This document shows positions 11,283-23,907 of a DNA stretch of 64,000 bases, piece by piece. Origin of the DNA: Myxocyprinus asiaticus (lineage: Eukaryota; Chordata; Actinopteri; Cypriniformes; Catostomidae); assembly GCF_019703515.2 (NCBI RefSeq), contig NC_059356.1, positions 27,519,197 through 27,583,196 on the forward strand, read 5' to 3'. The position numbers and the translations under genes are program-made. How positions within the stretch are numbered: position 1 is the stretch's first letter; each line of letters opens with the position of its first letter. Below the pieces are notes generated by a model. That model was not told where the DNA came from. It was given only the letters and a program-made list of their open reading frames with translations, and made no database searches.

Positions 11283-13670
11283 ATGAGTGGACTGTCTCTC
11301 TCCACATGGAATGTGAATGGGTTGGGGCACCCCATAAAAAGAAGGAAGGTTATTTCTTTTCTTAAACGTAAGAAATGTGATATTGTGTTTCCTCAAGAAA
11401 CACATCTTTCCCCACAGGAAGCTGAAAAATTTGGGAGGATATGGGGTGGACAATTTTTTTTTAGTGCTGGCTCAATAAGATCAGGGGAGTCATTACATTG
11501 ATAAGTAAACATCTACAATTCAAATGTCTCAAACAGATTATAGATAAATTAGGAAGAGTCATTATAGTTTTAGCAGAAATTCAGGGGCAAGGTTGATTTT
11601 GGCTAATATTTACACACCTAACGCTGATGATCAGGGATTTTTTATAGATCTTGAAGGGATGTTGCAAGCTGCTGGCACCCCTCATGAATTAATATTGGGA
11701 GGAGACTTTAATCTTTTGATGGACTTAGTCCTTGATCATAGTGAATCAAAAGTGTGTAAGCCCCCTAGAGCAACATTGACACTTCACAGGATGTGTAAAA
11801 ATCTTGGTCTTACAGATATTTGGAGACTTTTGAACCCATCTGGTAGGGACTATACATTTTTTTCATCAGTCCATAAGATTTATTCTAGAATTTATTCTTG
11901 ATATCGAAGTCCCTCATTTCATCTGTTGTGGATTGCTCAATTGGAAACATTTTAGTCTCAGATCAAACCCTGGTGAGTTTAGAGGTGTTGCCACATATGG
12001 AGAAAATGAAATCATATACAGTAGTTGCCGCTTTTGCAAAATCCTGATATCCAACAGATGTTAAAGGCTGAAATCAATGTTTATATGGAGACCAACTGAT
12101 TCTCAGTATCCTCTGTGGGCATGGCTTGGGAGGCACTTAAGGCAGTTCTTAGGGGTCGGATCATACAGTATGCCTCATTCATCAAAAAATCCAAAGTACG
12201 AGAACTCGTGGAGTTGGAAGAGAATATTAAAAGTACCAAGACAGAACTGAAGCGTTGAATGTCATCTGATGGCCTCAGAGAATTGACCCGATTGAAATAC
12301 AGATATAAAACTATTTTGTCGTGGAAGGTGGAGTTTTGGTTATTTAGGGAATATTTTGAGTCGGGGGACAAAGCAGGGAAGCTTTTGGCTAGATATATAA
12401 AGCAGAGAGAACCCTTTTCTACCATTCCCTCAGTGAAATCTGCTGGTGGTGAAATATTTACCTTGGCCATTGATATTAATAATGCTTTTAAAGAATTCTA
12501 TCTTGATCTTTATAGTTCCACGTCTTTGTCTATTGATGAAGATTTTAGAAACTTTGTGGAACCATTAGATCTCCCTAAACTGACGACTGAGCAAAAAAAT
12601 TATCTTGATTCTGAGATAACTTTGGAGGAGATTGACGAGGTAATTAAGGCCCTGCCTACAGGCAAGCCTCCGGGACCAGACGGTTTTGAAAGAATTTCAT
12701 TAAAGAATTGAAAGCTTCCACCAACCATGACACAAGCCCAGATCAGTCTGATTCTTAAAAAGGACAAAGATCCATGCGAGTGTAAGAGTTACCGTCCAAT
12801 TTCCCTGATCAAGCTAGATGTTAAAATTTTGTCAAAAATTCTGGCTAACCGATTAAGTAAAGTTATGACATCTCTTATACATATAGATCAGGTGGGGTTT
12901 ATTCGGGGCCGTAGCTCTTCTGATAACATTAAGCGTTTCATCAATATCATGTGGTCAGTGGTGAATGATCAGACTCCGGTCGCTGCCATCTCACTTGACG
13001 CCAGAAAGGCGTTTGCTATGGTAGAATGGGATTATCTTTAAGATTTTGGAAATATACGGGTTCGGCAAAACTTTTATTAGTTGGATTAAGATACTTTATA
13101 GACACCCGGTAGCGGCGGTACAAACAAATGGATTAATTTCAGATTATTTTACTCTGGATAGGGGCACCCGGCAGGATTGCCCTCTTTCCCCATTATTGTT
13201 CTGTCTTGCCCTGGAACCATTAGCAGCTGCGATAAGAAAGGAAGATGATTTTCCAGGGGTGGTGGCGGGAGGTGTGGCTTTACGCAGATAATATTTTATT
13301 ATTCGTCTCTGACCCCACTAGATCTATGCCTTGCCTCCACAGAATTATTAATTCCTTTTCTACATTTTCAGGATATAGAGTCAATTGGTCTAAATCCAAA
13401 GCTTTGACAGCATACTGCCCAGTAACGGCTTTCAGCCGGGCGCTTTCCAGTGGCCCAAACAGGGCATTAAGTGTTTGAGCATTTTATTCCCAGCAAAATT
13501 GTGTGATTTAGTTAGAGTTAATTATGACCCCTTAATAAAACGGTTTACGAGCGATGTAGACAGGTGGGCTTAATTACATTTATCTATGACTGGGAAAGTT
13601 AATGTTATTAAAATGAATTGTATTCCAAAATTCAACTTTTTTATAATGTGATTCCAAATATTCTATTATT
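11283..13670 (+). pseudogene. L1 ORF2: endonuclease and reverse transcriptase, inactivated
   Basis: An APE-type endonuclease plus reverse transcriptase that performs target-primed reverse transcription. Endonuclease motifs are STWNVNGLGHP near 11300, QETHL near 11395 and ELILGGDFNLLMD near 11686-11724. RT landmarks are LPTGKPPGPDGF near 12650-12690, YRPISLI near 12790, QVGFIRGRSSSDN near 12889-12927 and GTRQDCPLSPLLF near 13162-13202. The catalytic box reads YADN at about 13280-13292 instead of YADD, so a catalytic Asp is lost. Many frameshifts and stops (11502, 11901, 12710, 13041, 13291) separate the pieces. The 3' domain is largely gone. Confidence 0.9.
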
Positions 13671-14009
13671 TTTTTATTTTATTTTTTTATATATATGTTA
13701 TATGGAATCAATATAATTGTTAATAACAAATTATCATAAAAACATGATTTATGGAATAAAAAAAAAACAAAAAAACAACAACACTACTGCAGTACCTCGG
13801 GTCTTCAATGACGCTATACACTTTTGGTACTTAAGCCATTATAAAAAATAGATTTTTTATTTTATTTTATTTTATTTTTTACATTCTGTAAATAGTGTTA
13901 CACCATTTATAAGAGAAAGATTGAGAAATACTAAAGAGGTGTGGGCACAATTCCAAAAATGTATGAGGTATAGGGGGTGGAATGAGGTCCCAGATCAATA
14001 AAGACCAGA

Positions 14010-15825
14010 GGTATGCGTTTAAGGGTTAATTAGACTTTTAAGTGGTTCAGTCTTTTAATAACTGCACTTTTGTTATTGTAGCTTGCCCTGCCAGAAAGGG
14101 ACCTGCTGCCAATTCATAAAGTTTCTAAGATAGTCCTATTTATTACTTTTCCTTCTGTTGGGCCTCATGTATTCAGATAGAAGACAAAGGCAGGCCTAAC
14201 ACAGTCGTAAAACCTAACTCAGGCCCACATACCAAGTCATAAATCTTACTGATAAAAACCGCACCAAAATCAAACAAAGGGAGTCCAAAACAGACTACAA
14301 ATCCCATGAAGCCTTGCTCACTAAAGGATCGAACTCTCAACTCCTATTGGATGAGGCACATGACAGAACGCACCTCAACCATGACATCATCAGGAGTAGA
14401 AATACCTCTGAAATGCTTCCAGGATTTGCTTCCAGCAACTTTGCTCGCCATGTGTAGATGCAGCTCATCGCTGCTCTCAGGTGTAGCCTCGTGGCACAAG
14501 GAAGTAACGTCCAACTTGAAACTGTAGCCATACAATCTCCGTCTCGCTGGACAAGTTGAGATTACTCTGTGTTCCACCGAACACTCTAACAGATCCGAAG
14601 GAGACTGCCGAGCAATCCACATCTTCATCCGTTTGCCTGCAGAAGTGAACAGAGAAAAGATTTCTCTTCCATCTTCAATCAAATCAACGTTGCTGATTTC
14701 TCCGCCAGCCCGCCGAGAATCAGCAGCCGTACCGCCCGCCAACAGAGCGAGGAAACAGCCTCCCGTCATCACCCGAGCCTTGAGGAACCGAGTCGGAGTT
14801 AAAGGACGGATAAACACACATTCTATGTCCTCATACAATTCAAGTAAGAGGTTTACATCTGGGCAGAGATATAATATTATAGTGTGTTATTCTTGTGTAT
14901 CAAGGTTATTGCTTGTACAGTTTACGGACCACCGAGTCCGCTCATTGCAGCTAATACTCAAGGTATTAATGAGATTTGTTGTATTGTAGTCCAACCACAT
15001 TGGACTGTTGTGCAGTTCCGCCATCGCGGGTGAGACCGGCAAACTGAGTTTATCCATCAAAGAACCAAAGACCGCAGGACGGTTTACGAGCCGTCCACCG
15101 CGTCTCTGAGTGATAAACTAACAGCTGCTTTCTCTCCCACGATCGCGAAACCGGCTTTGGGGCCGTCACTTTATTCTCTCTCTCTCTCGTACTAACCACA
15201 CACACACACGCGACCCCTCACAAACATTCTCGCACAAATTTTTGGCTAGTAGATAGCTTCGTGATAAAACTCAGCTTTGTCCCTAAGTTATCGTACAAGC
15301 GGATATACGCGGTAACTGGTAGACGCCATTGATTGGTTTCTCTCCGCCCACATTCGCGGCCATATTCTCTGGCCGGAAGTCTCGCATGACATACTCTCCA
15401 TGAGAGTCACGTCCGCCATTTTGTGCGCGTCCCTCCTTACACACACACTCCCTCTCTCACACACACACACACACACACACCCTCATGTGTTATAGGATTA
15501 CTTTGGTTTCCATATCTAATCATATCACTGTTTAGTTTGTAGTTGTAAGTCAGAAGTTTATTGACTGCATTGTAATAATTATTAATTGATATTACTGCAT
15601 AAATAAACTTTGTTATATTTCAAAGAGAAGTGTTTTGGTTTGTTTTGCATACACCTGTGTCACATGCTGACGGGATGTCAGTGCTCGGATTCAAGCCTTT
15701 GTTCATTGTTTTTTTTTCCGAAAATCGATATTCTTCGGATGTCGATTTTCCTAAGAAAACAATCTAATATCGAGACTGTTATACTATCTGGTTATTAGTC
15801 CCTGATTCCAGGGTGGTGCCCCGTC
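14010..15825. other. GC-rich unassigned block, possible LTR/leader remnant
   Basis: Unlike its surroundings, 14280-15480 is GC-richer with many CpGs. It then shows CT-rich runs (15175-15190), a (CA)n run, AATAAA at 15602 and a stretch ending GTCCCTGATTCCAGGG near 15814. TGGTGCCCCGTC at 15816-15827 resembles a retroelement tRNA primer-binding site. No gag or pol protein is encoded, and a 164-codon minus-strand frame (14344-14838) matches nothing known to me. An old retroviral-type LTR plus leader is one reading; a non-coding promoter-like region is another. Confidence 0.3.
15456..15480. repeat. (CA)n microsatellite
   Basis: About twelve CA dinucleotides after a CT-rich lead-in. Confidence 0.9.
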
Positions 15826-16078
15826 AATATTAATCCTTATTAATATTCTATTGATTTTTGATAATTGATAATTATCTTTGATGATTGTTGAATTTGAATG
15901 ATCAATAAGCTAGTGTTAATTTTAATTAATGTTTCATCAATGTTAATGATTAGTGATTATCTTTGATAATTGTTGATTTAAAGGATTAAAAAAAGCTAAC
16001 GTTGATTCTCATCAATGTTCTATTGATTTTAATAATTAATAATTATCTTTGATAATTATTAATTATTGCTAATAACCA
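15826..16078 (+). repeat. AT-rich tandem array of about 85-bp units
   Basis: Three diverged units built on TTGATAATT(G/A)ATAATTATC and TTTGATGATTGTT occur near 15850-15895, 15945-15985 and 16025-16070, each preceded by a TAATGTTCTATTGATT-like segment. It directly follows the possible primer-binding-like motif. Confidence 0.6.
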
Positions 16079-16686
16079 AACCCGCTCCTAAACGTAGCGC
16101 ACTACAGTTACTGTAGTAGTACTACATATGAGGTTTTAATGAGTTAGATTCAATTAATTTAAATATTAATTATTAACTAAAGATATAATTACCAATTATT
16201 TCTGATAGTAACACTGATCTAAACAACCAGTAAAGCCCTACACTTCTTCATTCTCTTGTTTGGGATTGAATAAATTGCATCGTTTGTGTTTCCTTAGGTA
16301 AACAGGATTGCGCTTGAACTGCTAAGTGTTCAGCCGTCAAAGCTGACAGAGAAGGGATAGTATGAATATTCTTGCCCTACATTATTTCAGTCTACAGGAT
16401 GTGTGTAGCATACTTAAAATCAAGCAACAGCTCCTCACTGCAATGCTCCTCGCTGTAATGAGAATAATAATGATACTGTCCCAATAGTAATCATTTTGTT
16501 GTTTTTAATTATTTAATCATCTAATTACAGTTTACCTGGTACAATTGAATATGGATGTGTTTCTGTGTATGTGTCAAAGAAAATTGTTAAATAGATGACA
16601 AGAATGAAACAGTACTCCAGATTTCCCACTTATGCTTTCATTATGGTGCTTGCAAAGGCATTGTTTATTTGTTACAAACATGAATG
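16079..16686. other. No recognised gene
   Basis: Begins with ACCCGCTCCTAAACGTAGCG near 16080 and then plain AT-rich sequence. No coding or repeat structure could be assigned. Confidence 0.4.
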
Positions 16687-17015
16687 ACACCTCAAATCAT
16701 GTGGTTTGTCGAGGAGAGGTGTGCGACTACTTTTCTAAGCAATCAGGCTTACAATTTTCACCTGACGGATGATAAAACAGGCGAAGAATCCCATAGACTT
16801 ACATTGAAGGAGAGCACTATGACATGGGCCCATAAACAATCACGTGACAACCCCAAAAAACACCCTAGAAACTGTGTAGAGATGCACCAAAAACCACTCT
16901 GAACACCTTAGCAACTCCCGGGCAACCACCCACAACAGCCTTGCATTGTGGCGGTGACTTTCACGCAGACCAGCGCCACTCACATTTCCTTCAGAAAATG
17001 TCAGATTTTATGTTC
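16687..17015. repeat. Dispersed fish repeat, unclassified
   Basis: Contains phrases familiar from cyprinid interspersed repeats: GTGGTTTGTCGAGGAGAGG, a CACCCTAGAAACTG / CACCTTAGCAACTC pair, GGGCAACCACCCA and GGCGGTGACTTTCACGC. The motif CACC(C/T)TAG(A/C)AAC repeats within it. No TIR or TSD was found, so the class is unknown. Confidence 0.4.
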
Positions 17016-17660
17016 TTTTTACTCTTTTAAACTTTATTTGGTCCAACTGACATTCTTTTATTCATTTCTGATACATAAGGCTTTCAAACAAAGACAGGAT
17101 ATTTTTCTCCTTTATCTGTATTCTAATGAAAGTGTTACCCTTTAAAGTTTTCCACCTGAAATAGAACCCCTGGCCTAGAAACGAGATGCCTACAATACAA
17201 TATCCTCTTCTCCACATGCAACTTAAATGAGGATGATACCTTTGAATCTCTTCTGGGGCTTGAGCATTACTTTTGTTCTTGAATTTGTTCTTTGTATTCG
17301 GTGTGTGTTGTTTTTTGCTGATCTGATTTACTGTTTTTTGCATCTGAGCGAGAAGACAGCAGGTGTATGTGTTGCTCTAAGAGACAGACTGAGATGAATA
17401 TAGATCACTTTAAATACATTCACAGTTTTACAGCAGTGTTCAGACAAGCATGAATTTATGGATTTATTAAAGGAACTTATGGTTGTTAAACCTTACATGG
17501 GAAGAAAATCCACTTAATCATTTGTGGATCAAACAAGACTACTCATTATGGGTATAATTCACTCCAATTTCTTGAAGAAAGAGAGGTCACCGTCCTTTAT
17601 GATGGCATTAGATATTAAGACTTGTTTACAGAGACTACATCATTACGTTTTTTCTCTCTG

Positions 17661-17697
<37 letters not shown>

Positions 17698-18451
17698 TAC
17701 TAAATTAGCAAATAAGTCTTTTTCTTGTTTTAAACAGAACTAACATAATTTAGTCAAAATAAAAAAACTCAATTTTGCTAAAAGTACATTTATCTTGTTT
17801 AAAGAGTATTAAGATATTTTTACTGGAAGACAAAAATACTAATTAAGAAAAAAAAATGTGCAATATATTCTCAATCAACTAGACCTTACAAGTGATATAA
17901 TGCACCACAATGATGTATTTTATCATAGTTATCTCATTCATCACATTAACCATTATGACTATCTGTTAAGTCTGTCTTTATGTGGACAAACATGGATATT
18001 TTAACAATGTTGTTTTAAAATTGAGCTGTATATATTTTATGAGCTGTATTTATGAAGAATGATGAAACAGACATTATTATTTTGGAGAGATGACAAGACA
18101 GTCCAGTTCAACAGGGACAATGACAGATGTCTATTAGATTGTACTATCCAGAAATGGCATTATCCTGAAGAAGTATTGGGAGAGATTTGGTTATTGACGC
18201 TCCTGTCATGCGTGGTGCATCTGTTTTTCTAACCATGAAGTGTTTTATGGACATTTGTACAAAAGAATAGAGAAATGACAGACAGTGGGTAGATGCTGAT
18301 GCTTTAATGTGTATATTCTTTAAAGGAACGTGTTTTACATCACTAGAATATATTAAAATGCATGTAATGATGGTAAAAGCTTCAGATGTCCTGGTTTAGC
18401 CTTACTTTAAATTTTCAGTGTAAAGAACACCTGTCTGGAGGCAGACAGCTT
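17016..18451. other. No recognised gene
   Basis: AT-rich sequence containing the (TC)n tract listed separately. No coding exon or terminal repeat was recognised. Confidence 0.5.
17653..17696. repeat. (TC)n microsatellite
   Basis: An interrupted start (CTCTGTCTCTG) followed by about sixteen TC dinucleotides. Confidence 0.9.
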
Positions 18452-18515
18452 ACATTTACATTTTAGATTGATTCATTTAGCAAACGCTTTTATCCAAAGT
18501 GACTTACAAATGTGA
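18452..18515 (-). mobile_element. SINE/LINE 3'-tail fragment
   Basis: TTTAGCAAACGCTTTTATCC followed by AAAGTGACTTACAAATG is the conserved tail shared by many teleost SINEs and their partner LINE, here in minus orientation. The same tail, better preserved, ends the SINE at 19013-19254. No tRNA-like head is attached. Confidence 0.65.
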
Positions 18516-18730
18516 ATAATACACTCAAAAGTGATGATTCTTGAAATCTTATTCTAGAGCTTCTTGAAAGTGCTTTTATAACACCAATGAGTGGACAGCA
18601 TCAAAGACTCTGGTTTAGGGTTTAACGGTAATAACATAGTCCTATCAATATTTGGATACCTATCTTTCCTTTAGGACCAATACACTGCAAGATTTCTGAA
18701 CATCAAAGAAGGCTGATTTAGCAGTCCTCA

Positions 18731-18755
18731 TTTTTTTTTTTTTTTTTTTTTTTTT
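18731..18755. repeat. Poly-T tract
   Basis: A run of about 25 T shortly before the Tc1 element at 18775. Confidence 0.9.
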
Positions 18756-18796
18756 GGAGAGTTATAATTATATACAGTTGCAATCGAAATTATCCA

Positions 18797-20370
18797 GACA
18801 TACGGGTATAAAAGGAGCTGGCTCGCAACCACTCATTCAGATTTTTTCTTCGGAGCTGAGCGGTTATGTTCAGCGAGCTGAATCTTCTGCCGTTCCATTC
18901 ACCTCTAAAAAACTGTTGGAATTTACGACGCATTACAGCGGCTTCTCCCCTCACGCACTGGTGGAGTGCAGAGAACACCCCTGGGCACTTCAACAGTCTA
19001 AAAGAGTATATATTCTTACATTTATGCATTTTGGCAGACATTACATTTATGCATTTTGGCAGATGCTTTTATCCAAAGCGACTTACAGTGCCCTTATTAC
19101 AGGGACAATCCCCCTGGAGCAACCTGGAGTTAAGTGCCTTGCTCAAGGACACAATGGTGGTGGCTGTGGGGATTTAACCAACAACATTTTGCTTACCAGT
19201 TCAGTGCTTTAGTCCACTACACCACCACCAGTCTCTGGTGACTATTCTTGCAATAAAAGAGTATATTTTTCCTACTAAAAGAGTGGCACTGATGGAGAGC
19301 ATCTTTTTAAAGATGCCTTTCCATCTGTGTTTATTTACTGGTTACGGTCGTTACCTCTCCACTTCCGATGGCCACGATCGCTGTCTTACGTGCTTGGGCG
19401 CTGCCCACGTGCCCACAAACGAGACAGCGTTTGTGGAAGGGTCACGTTCTCACTGCGAGAACATGACCATGGCAACATTGCGGTCGCAGCTTTCCTTCGT
19501 TAGAGGGAAAGCCACCCCAGCGGCTCCCCGCCTTAGTCCTTCTACCTATGGGTTTGAGGCTGCGTCGGTTAGCACTGGGGGCGATTTGGGGACCCCAGTG
19601 GGAGCTTCTCCACCGAGTAACCCCACACAGACCTCCCATTCCCCAGTACGCTCGTTCGCCCCGGTCGAGTTCTGGGATGAGACCGCCGTCTCGTCTCAGG
19701 GCGAGTTCGTGATCTCATTCGGCACTCGTGAAGTGGATGAGCTCTCGATTGCTGCATTGGAGAGCGGGCTGGTCCAGTCTGATGCCGAGGAGCATGCTTG
19801 CCCGGGCGGCTGCAAGCGTCGGGCTGGAGTGGAACTCTCCACTCCCCCTGAACCCTCACGGCTTGACAATTGGTTCCTGGGCTCAGAGCGTCACTCACGG
19901 CCGTGCCCCACCCTGGTCCCTTTCTTCCCAGAGGTGCATGAGGAGCTCACGAGGTCCTGGTGGGCACCTTTCAGTACTCTCGACTGTGGGGCTGCCAGGG
20001 GGTACTCGGCGATTCCCCAGGTGGATAAGGCAGTTGCGGTGCACCTGTGCCTGCAAAATGCCACCACCTGGCAGAACCATCCAAGACTCCCATCCAGCGC
20101 CTGTAGGTTTATGTTGTCTCTGGCGACTAAAGCCTACGGTGCCGCTGGACAGGCCGCCTCCGCCCTGCACACCATGGCTCTCCTGCAGGTACACCAAGTC
20201 AAGGTGCTAAGAGAACTGCATGAGGATAGTTCTGACCCGGGATTGATGCAGGAGCTGCGCTCGGTGACCGATCTCGCCCTCCGGGTGACAAAGGTCACAG
20301 CGCGGACTCTCAGGCAGGCGATGTCCACCCTTGTGGTCCAGGAGCGCCACCTATGGCTCAACTTGGTTAA

Positions 20371-20377
<7 letters not shown>
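18797..20377 (+). mobile_element. DIRS-type retrotransposon, 5' fragment
   Basis: The leader begins GACATACGGGTATAAAAGG within the Tc1 left end and runs through CTCACGCACTGGTGGAGTGC to the first ORF. Only the leader and the gag-like ORF1 remain; the tyrosine recombinase, RT and methyltransferase regions are missing. The right junction falls at GATGAAA (20371-20377), which fits both DIRS ORF1 and the Tc1 DETK codons, so the join may lie in microhomology. Confidence 0.78.
19013..19254 (-). mobile_element. tRNA-derived SINE inserted in the DIRS leader
   Basis: Flanked by the direct repeat AAAAGAGTATAT at 19000-19011 and 19255-19266, a 12-bp TSD. Read on the minus strand, the head resembles a tRNA promoter (GGTGTAGTGGACTAAAGCAC as box A, GGTTAAATCCCCAC as box B), then GAGCAAGGCACTTAACTCCA, then the conserved GTAAGTCGCTTTGGATAAAA tail. 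The extreme 3' end is duplicated: two copies of a roughly 22-bp TCTGCCAAAATGCATAAATG unit (19017-19061). Confidence 0.88.

Positions 20378-20386
<9 letters not shown>
19292..20386 (+). pseudogene. DIRS ORF1 (gag-like), 3' truncated
   Basis: The structural, gag-like protein of fish DIRS elements. The ATG at 19292 opens MESIFLKMPFHLC. A zinc-binding-like segment follows (GHDRCLTCLGAAHVPTNE, then SRSHCENM) around residues 25-55. A low-complexity Ser/Pro region precedes the conserved C-terminal part FFPEVHEELTRSWWAPF (about 19922-19972) and AAGQAASALHTMALLQVHQ (about 20144-20200). It reads open for 364 codons and stops at 20386 because the reading frame enters the Tc1 sequence; the family protein is longer. 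Calling it a fragment rather than a functional gene is secure. Confidence 0.85.
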
Positions 20387-20890
<504 letters not shown>

Positions 20891-21073
20891 TAAAGGATGC
20901 TCCACAAATGATTGACTTTGGGGGTTGAATATCTTTGACATGACATTTATGGAGAGAATTAGTTATTTTTTTATATTAAAATTTTGGTAAACTGATTAGT
21001 TGATGTGTTTTAATTCACATCACCAGAATGTATTGCTGGTCAGGGGGGTTGAATAATTTTGATTGCAACTGTA

Positions 21074-21684
21074 ATTAACCTAAACATGCAACTCTGAAAT
21101 ACATATTGAATCTAACATGAAATTCTGGTTGTACATTAAAAATACTGCTGAAGTCAAACTGAAGCTTCTGGGGACTTGAATTTTAATATTCACATGCTGG
21201 AAGTGAGTCCTATACCAGCCAATCACCTCAAAAATCATGCATACTGCAGACTGACTAGAATCCACTTTCTCTCCACGTCCTTTTATTTTTGTGATGTTAC
21301 ATAATTGAAGGGTGTGAATAATTTATAATTCCCAGATTATCTTTTCAATGGTGTCGGCATCTGAAAGACAGAGAGGAAACTTTAATGACATCCCAGGCTC
21401 GGTGAAGCCATCTTTCACAGTCTCTTTCACTCCCCACGGAATATCAGCCCCCTGGCCTTAAATAGACAACGCAGCAAGATGCATGTGTCTGCATGAGGGG
21501 ATGGAATCTACTAAGACATTTTTTTTTAATCATGCATATGAGAGGTGCATACAGTATGTTTGTTTCAGTTTTGAGTGCTGCATTTACATGAAAAAATAAA
21601 TAAAAATCAAGACAAGGCTGAAGTCAATTGGTAAAATACAAGGAATCTCACACAAGACTTAATTAATGCCCGGCTTTAGACAAT
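21074..21684. other. No recognised gene or element
   Basis: Unassigned sequence between the Tc1 copy and the start of the ISL2EU-like element. Confidence 0.5.
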
Positions 21685-21789
21685 GGGCGTTATGCGCAAC
21701 AAACTTCCGTATTCCGTAAAACAGATCGCATCACTTCCGGTTCTGTACGTTCTATGCTGACATGGTGCTGTTTTACTCAAGATGCCTTT

Positions 21790-23019
21790 AGGAACTACCA
21801 AAGATGAGCATAACTGATGTCCATCGCATATGCAGGCTGACATCTAAAACTCCTGCCATCAAAATGGATAAGGGATTTAAGCTATATGCTTCCTCATACA
21901 TATGTGACTATGAGGGTATGTAGTAGTCCCTAACGGAAATGCTGTACAATTTGTCAATAGCTAGCTAACACTAACATAAACTACCTAGACTTATCTATGG
22001 ATCTACATAATCACATTAACACGTTGTTAATTTTTTCACCAGTATCAAATAAAGACAGGCTGACTGGTGCTGTCAGCATCAGGGCAGCCTGTCACAGATC
22101 TATGAGGAAAAGTGAGAAGCCACACAGCCTGAGAGTAATGTTAGGGATGGTTTGGGTGTTCTGTTTGAGTTCTCAGTCTATTCCAGTTTTATCAAGCCTT
22201 TCAGAGTTGGAATAAGAATAGACAAATCTGTGATCATGACCAAGTCCCTTTGTTATCCTGAGACGCTTGGTAAATGCATGCACAGTTGTTCCAAGTTCAT
22301 TGATGTTGTTTGTCTACTTGTTAAAAGACGAGGATAGTGAGGTCACTGGGGTATAGTTGACTGACTGTAAATCCTTGATTCTTGAGTGCCACCTATTATT
22401 CCATGTTATTCATAATCAGGCCTCCCAAAATAAAAATCCCTCTATTACACACAGTATTAACAAATTCTGTTATTGTATTTATTGTATTAATGGCATTGCC
22501 AAACTTGCCCCAGCAACCTAACTAGACTGATACTGAAATCAATGTCAGTGTTTTTAAAAATGTCTCTCCTTATACTTTTGTACAGATTGTTCTTCAGGAT
22601 TTGGACCCTGTCATCCTCGAATCAAATCGGTACTGCAGTGTGCAACCACATTGTTGCTTTGCAGCACATTATTCAGAGCTTGATGTGCAAGTTGTGCCCC
22701 CTGTCCACTTCTGCACTGAGACAGAGCAGCAATGGCACAAGCCCAGAACAGTTGTAAGTGTTGAGACGCGACTCCTGGTATTAGTGATATTAAAATATAA
22801 ACAATAAGACAACTGTATTGGAAGCATGTTTTGTGAATGCCACAGTCCAACTTGTAATGATCAGGAACATTAGAAGGACAGCAATGAATTATTAAATGCA
22901 ATTTGTTTGCTCTCATTATTTTGATATAGGTAGTCATAAGTAATATGTCACATACTTTGCCAGACTAGTTAGTATTTAGTAATTTTTTCCATTTAAATTT
23001 CTTGCCTCTTAATGTTGAT

Positions 23020-23055
<36 letters not shown>

Positions 23056-23907
23056 TTTGTCAAGGAGTGAAACCTGGGCCAATAAACAAAATGGTCATCA
23101 CAAGACCAAGTCCCACACAACTCTTGGAAGGAGGAATCAGGTGAGTTAGTTAGCTCCTATTACTGTAATTACTGCATCATGCAAGTTTATACAATCTACA
23201 GGGTCATAGGCATATGGTAAATGTTATTACTATATCACATGCTGCACTCAGTGGTATTGATGAATACCCCTGTTGTACACTTCTCGCAAAAACTGTTTCT
23301 CCAACATATTTACTTGTCAGTGCATGACAATTGATGTCTTTCACATTTTCACTATTACTGTCTTTTACAGAGGTACACTCTACAAGGGCTTGGTTGGGGA
23401 CCCACTTGACATCTCTTTGCTACAGATTGGAGACACATACAAAGACTTTGATATTACGGAGAAAAATTTAGCAGCAATTATGGGCAAATAATAAGAAGAC
23501 CCTTGTTGAGACAGCTTTTGGCTTAGCACAAAAGGGGAGTGTGCTCTCTTACCAGCAGCCTATATTGCCCCTCAAAGTCGGTCAACATGCACCAAGATCC
23601 TCCACCTTACCCACCGCTGCCTCTTGGGGAGTACAGGCTTGACCCAACAGAATGTGTGCATGTGTGCACTGAAGAGGAGCACTTCCACCTTAAAAGCTTG
23701 ATAGTCACACTGGACATGGCCAATAAGATTGAGACTGCCACAAGTTAGCAGGCAGCAGAACAAGAGTGGCATCAGCTCCGTAGGCCTAGGATCGCCTCCT
23801 CACGTTTTAGAGAGGTGTGTTTTGTCAGGGGAGTGAGTTCTGTAGAGTCTCTTGCAGAAAGAACCCTCAAAGGAACAAGGCAGACAGCTGTGACTTTTTA
23901 GTTAGAA
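21790..23907 (+). pseudogene. YqaJ-type (viral recombinase-like) protein of ISL2EU, truncated
   Basis: The accessory protein of ISL2EU elements, with a SWIM-like zinc-binding region and a YqaJ exonuclease-like domain. Splice-flanked pieces are visible: to 21915 (KTPAIKMDKGFKLYASSY, donor GGTATG); from 22043 (DRLTGAVSIRAACHRSMRK); 22587-22753 with VCNHIVALQHI, a SWIM-type CxH end, and donor GTAAGT; 23065-23140 (KPGPINKMVITRPSPTQLLE, donor GTGAGT); and from 23371 (GTLYKGLVGDPLDISLLQ). The last piece runs into EQEWHQLRRPRIASSRFREV near 23759-23820, the start of the YqaJ domain, and ends KGTRQTAVTF at the deletion point. The catalytic core is missing and several frames are broken. Confidence 0.75.
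23022..23058. repeat. (TTTA)n microsatellite
   Basis: About nine TTTA units in an intron of the YqaJ-type gene, ending at the acceptor before 23065. Confidence 0.9.

Larger units (their letters stand above)
9571..14000 (+). mobile_element. L1-clade LINE, decayed
   Basis: A two-ORF non-LTR retrotransposon. The 5' UTR begins near GTCACGTGATGCCATGTGAG (9571). ORF1 is 9705-10518, the inter-ORF spacer 10519-11282 and ORF2 11283 to about 13670. A further ORF2 C-terminal scrap (RERLRNTKEVWAQFQ) lies at 13905-13990 after an AT-rich interruption (13660-13880). No poly-A tail or TSD was fixed. Confidence 0.88.

Noticed and set aside
14344..14838. 164-codon minus-strand frame
   Set aside because: No recognisable domain; sits in the GC-rich block where long chance frames are expected. 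A function cannot be supported.
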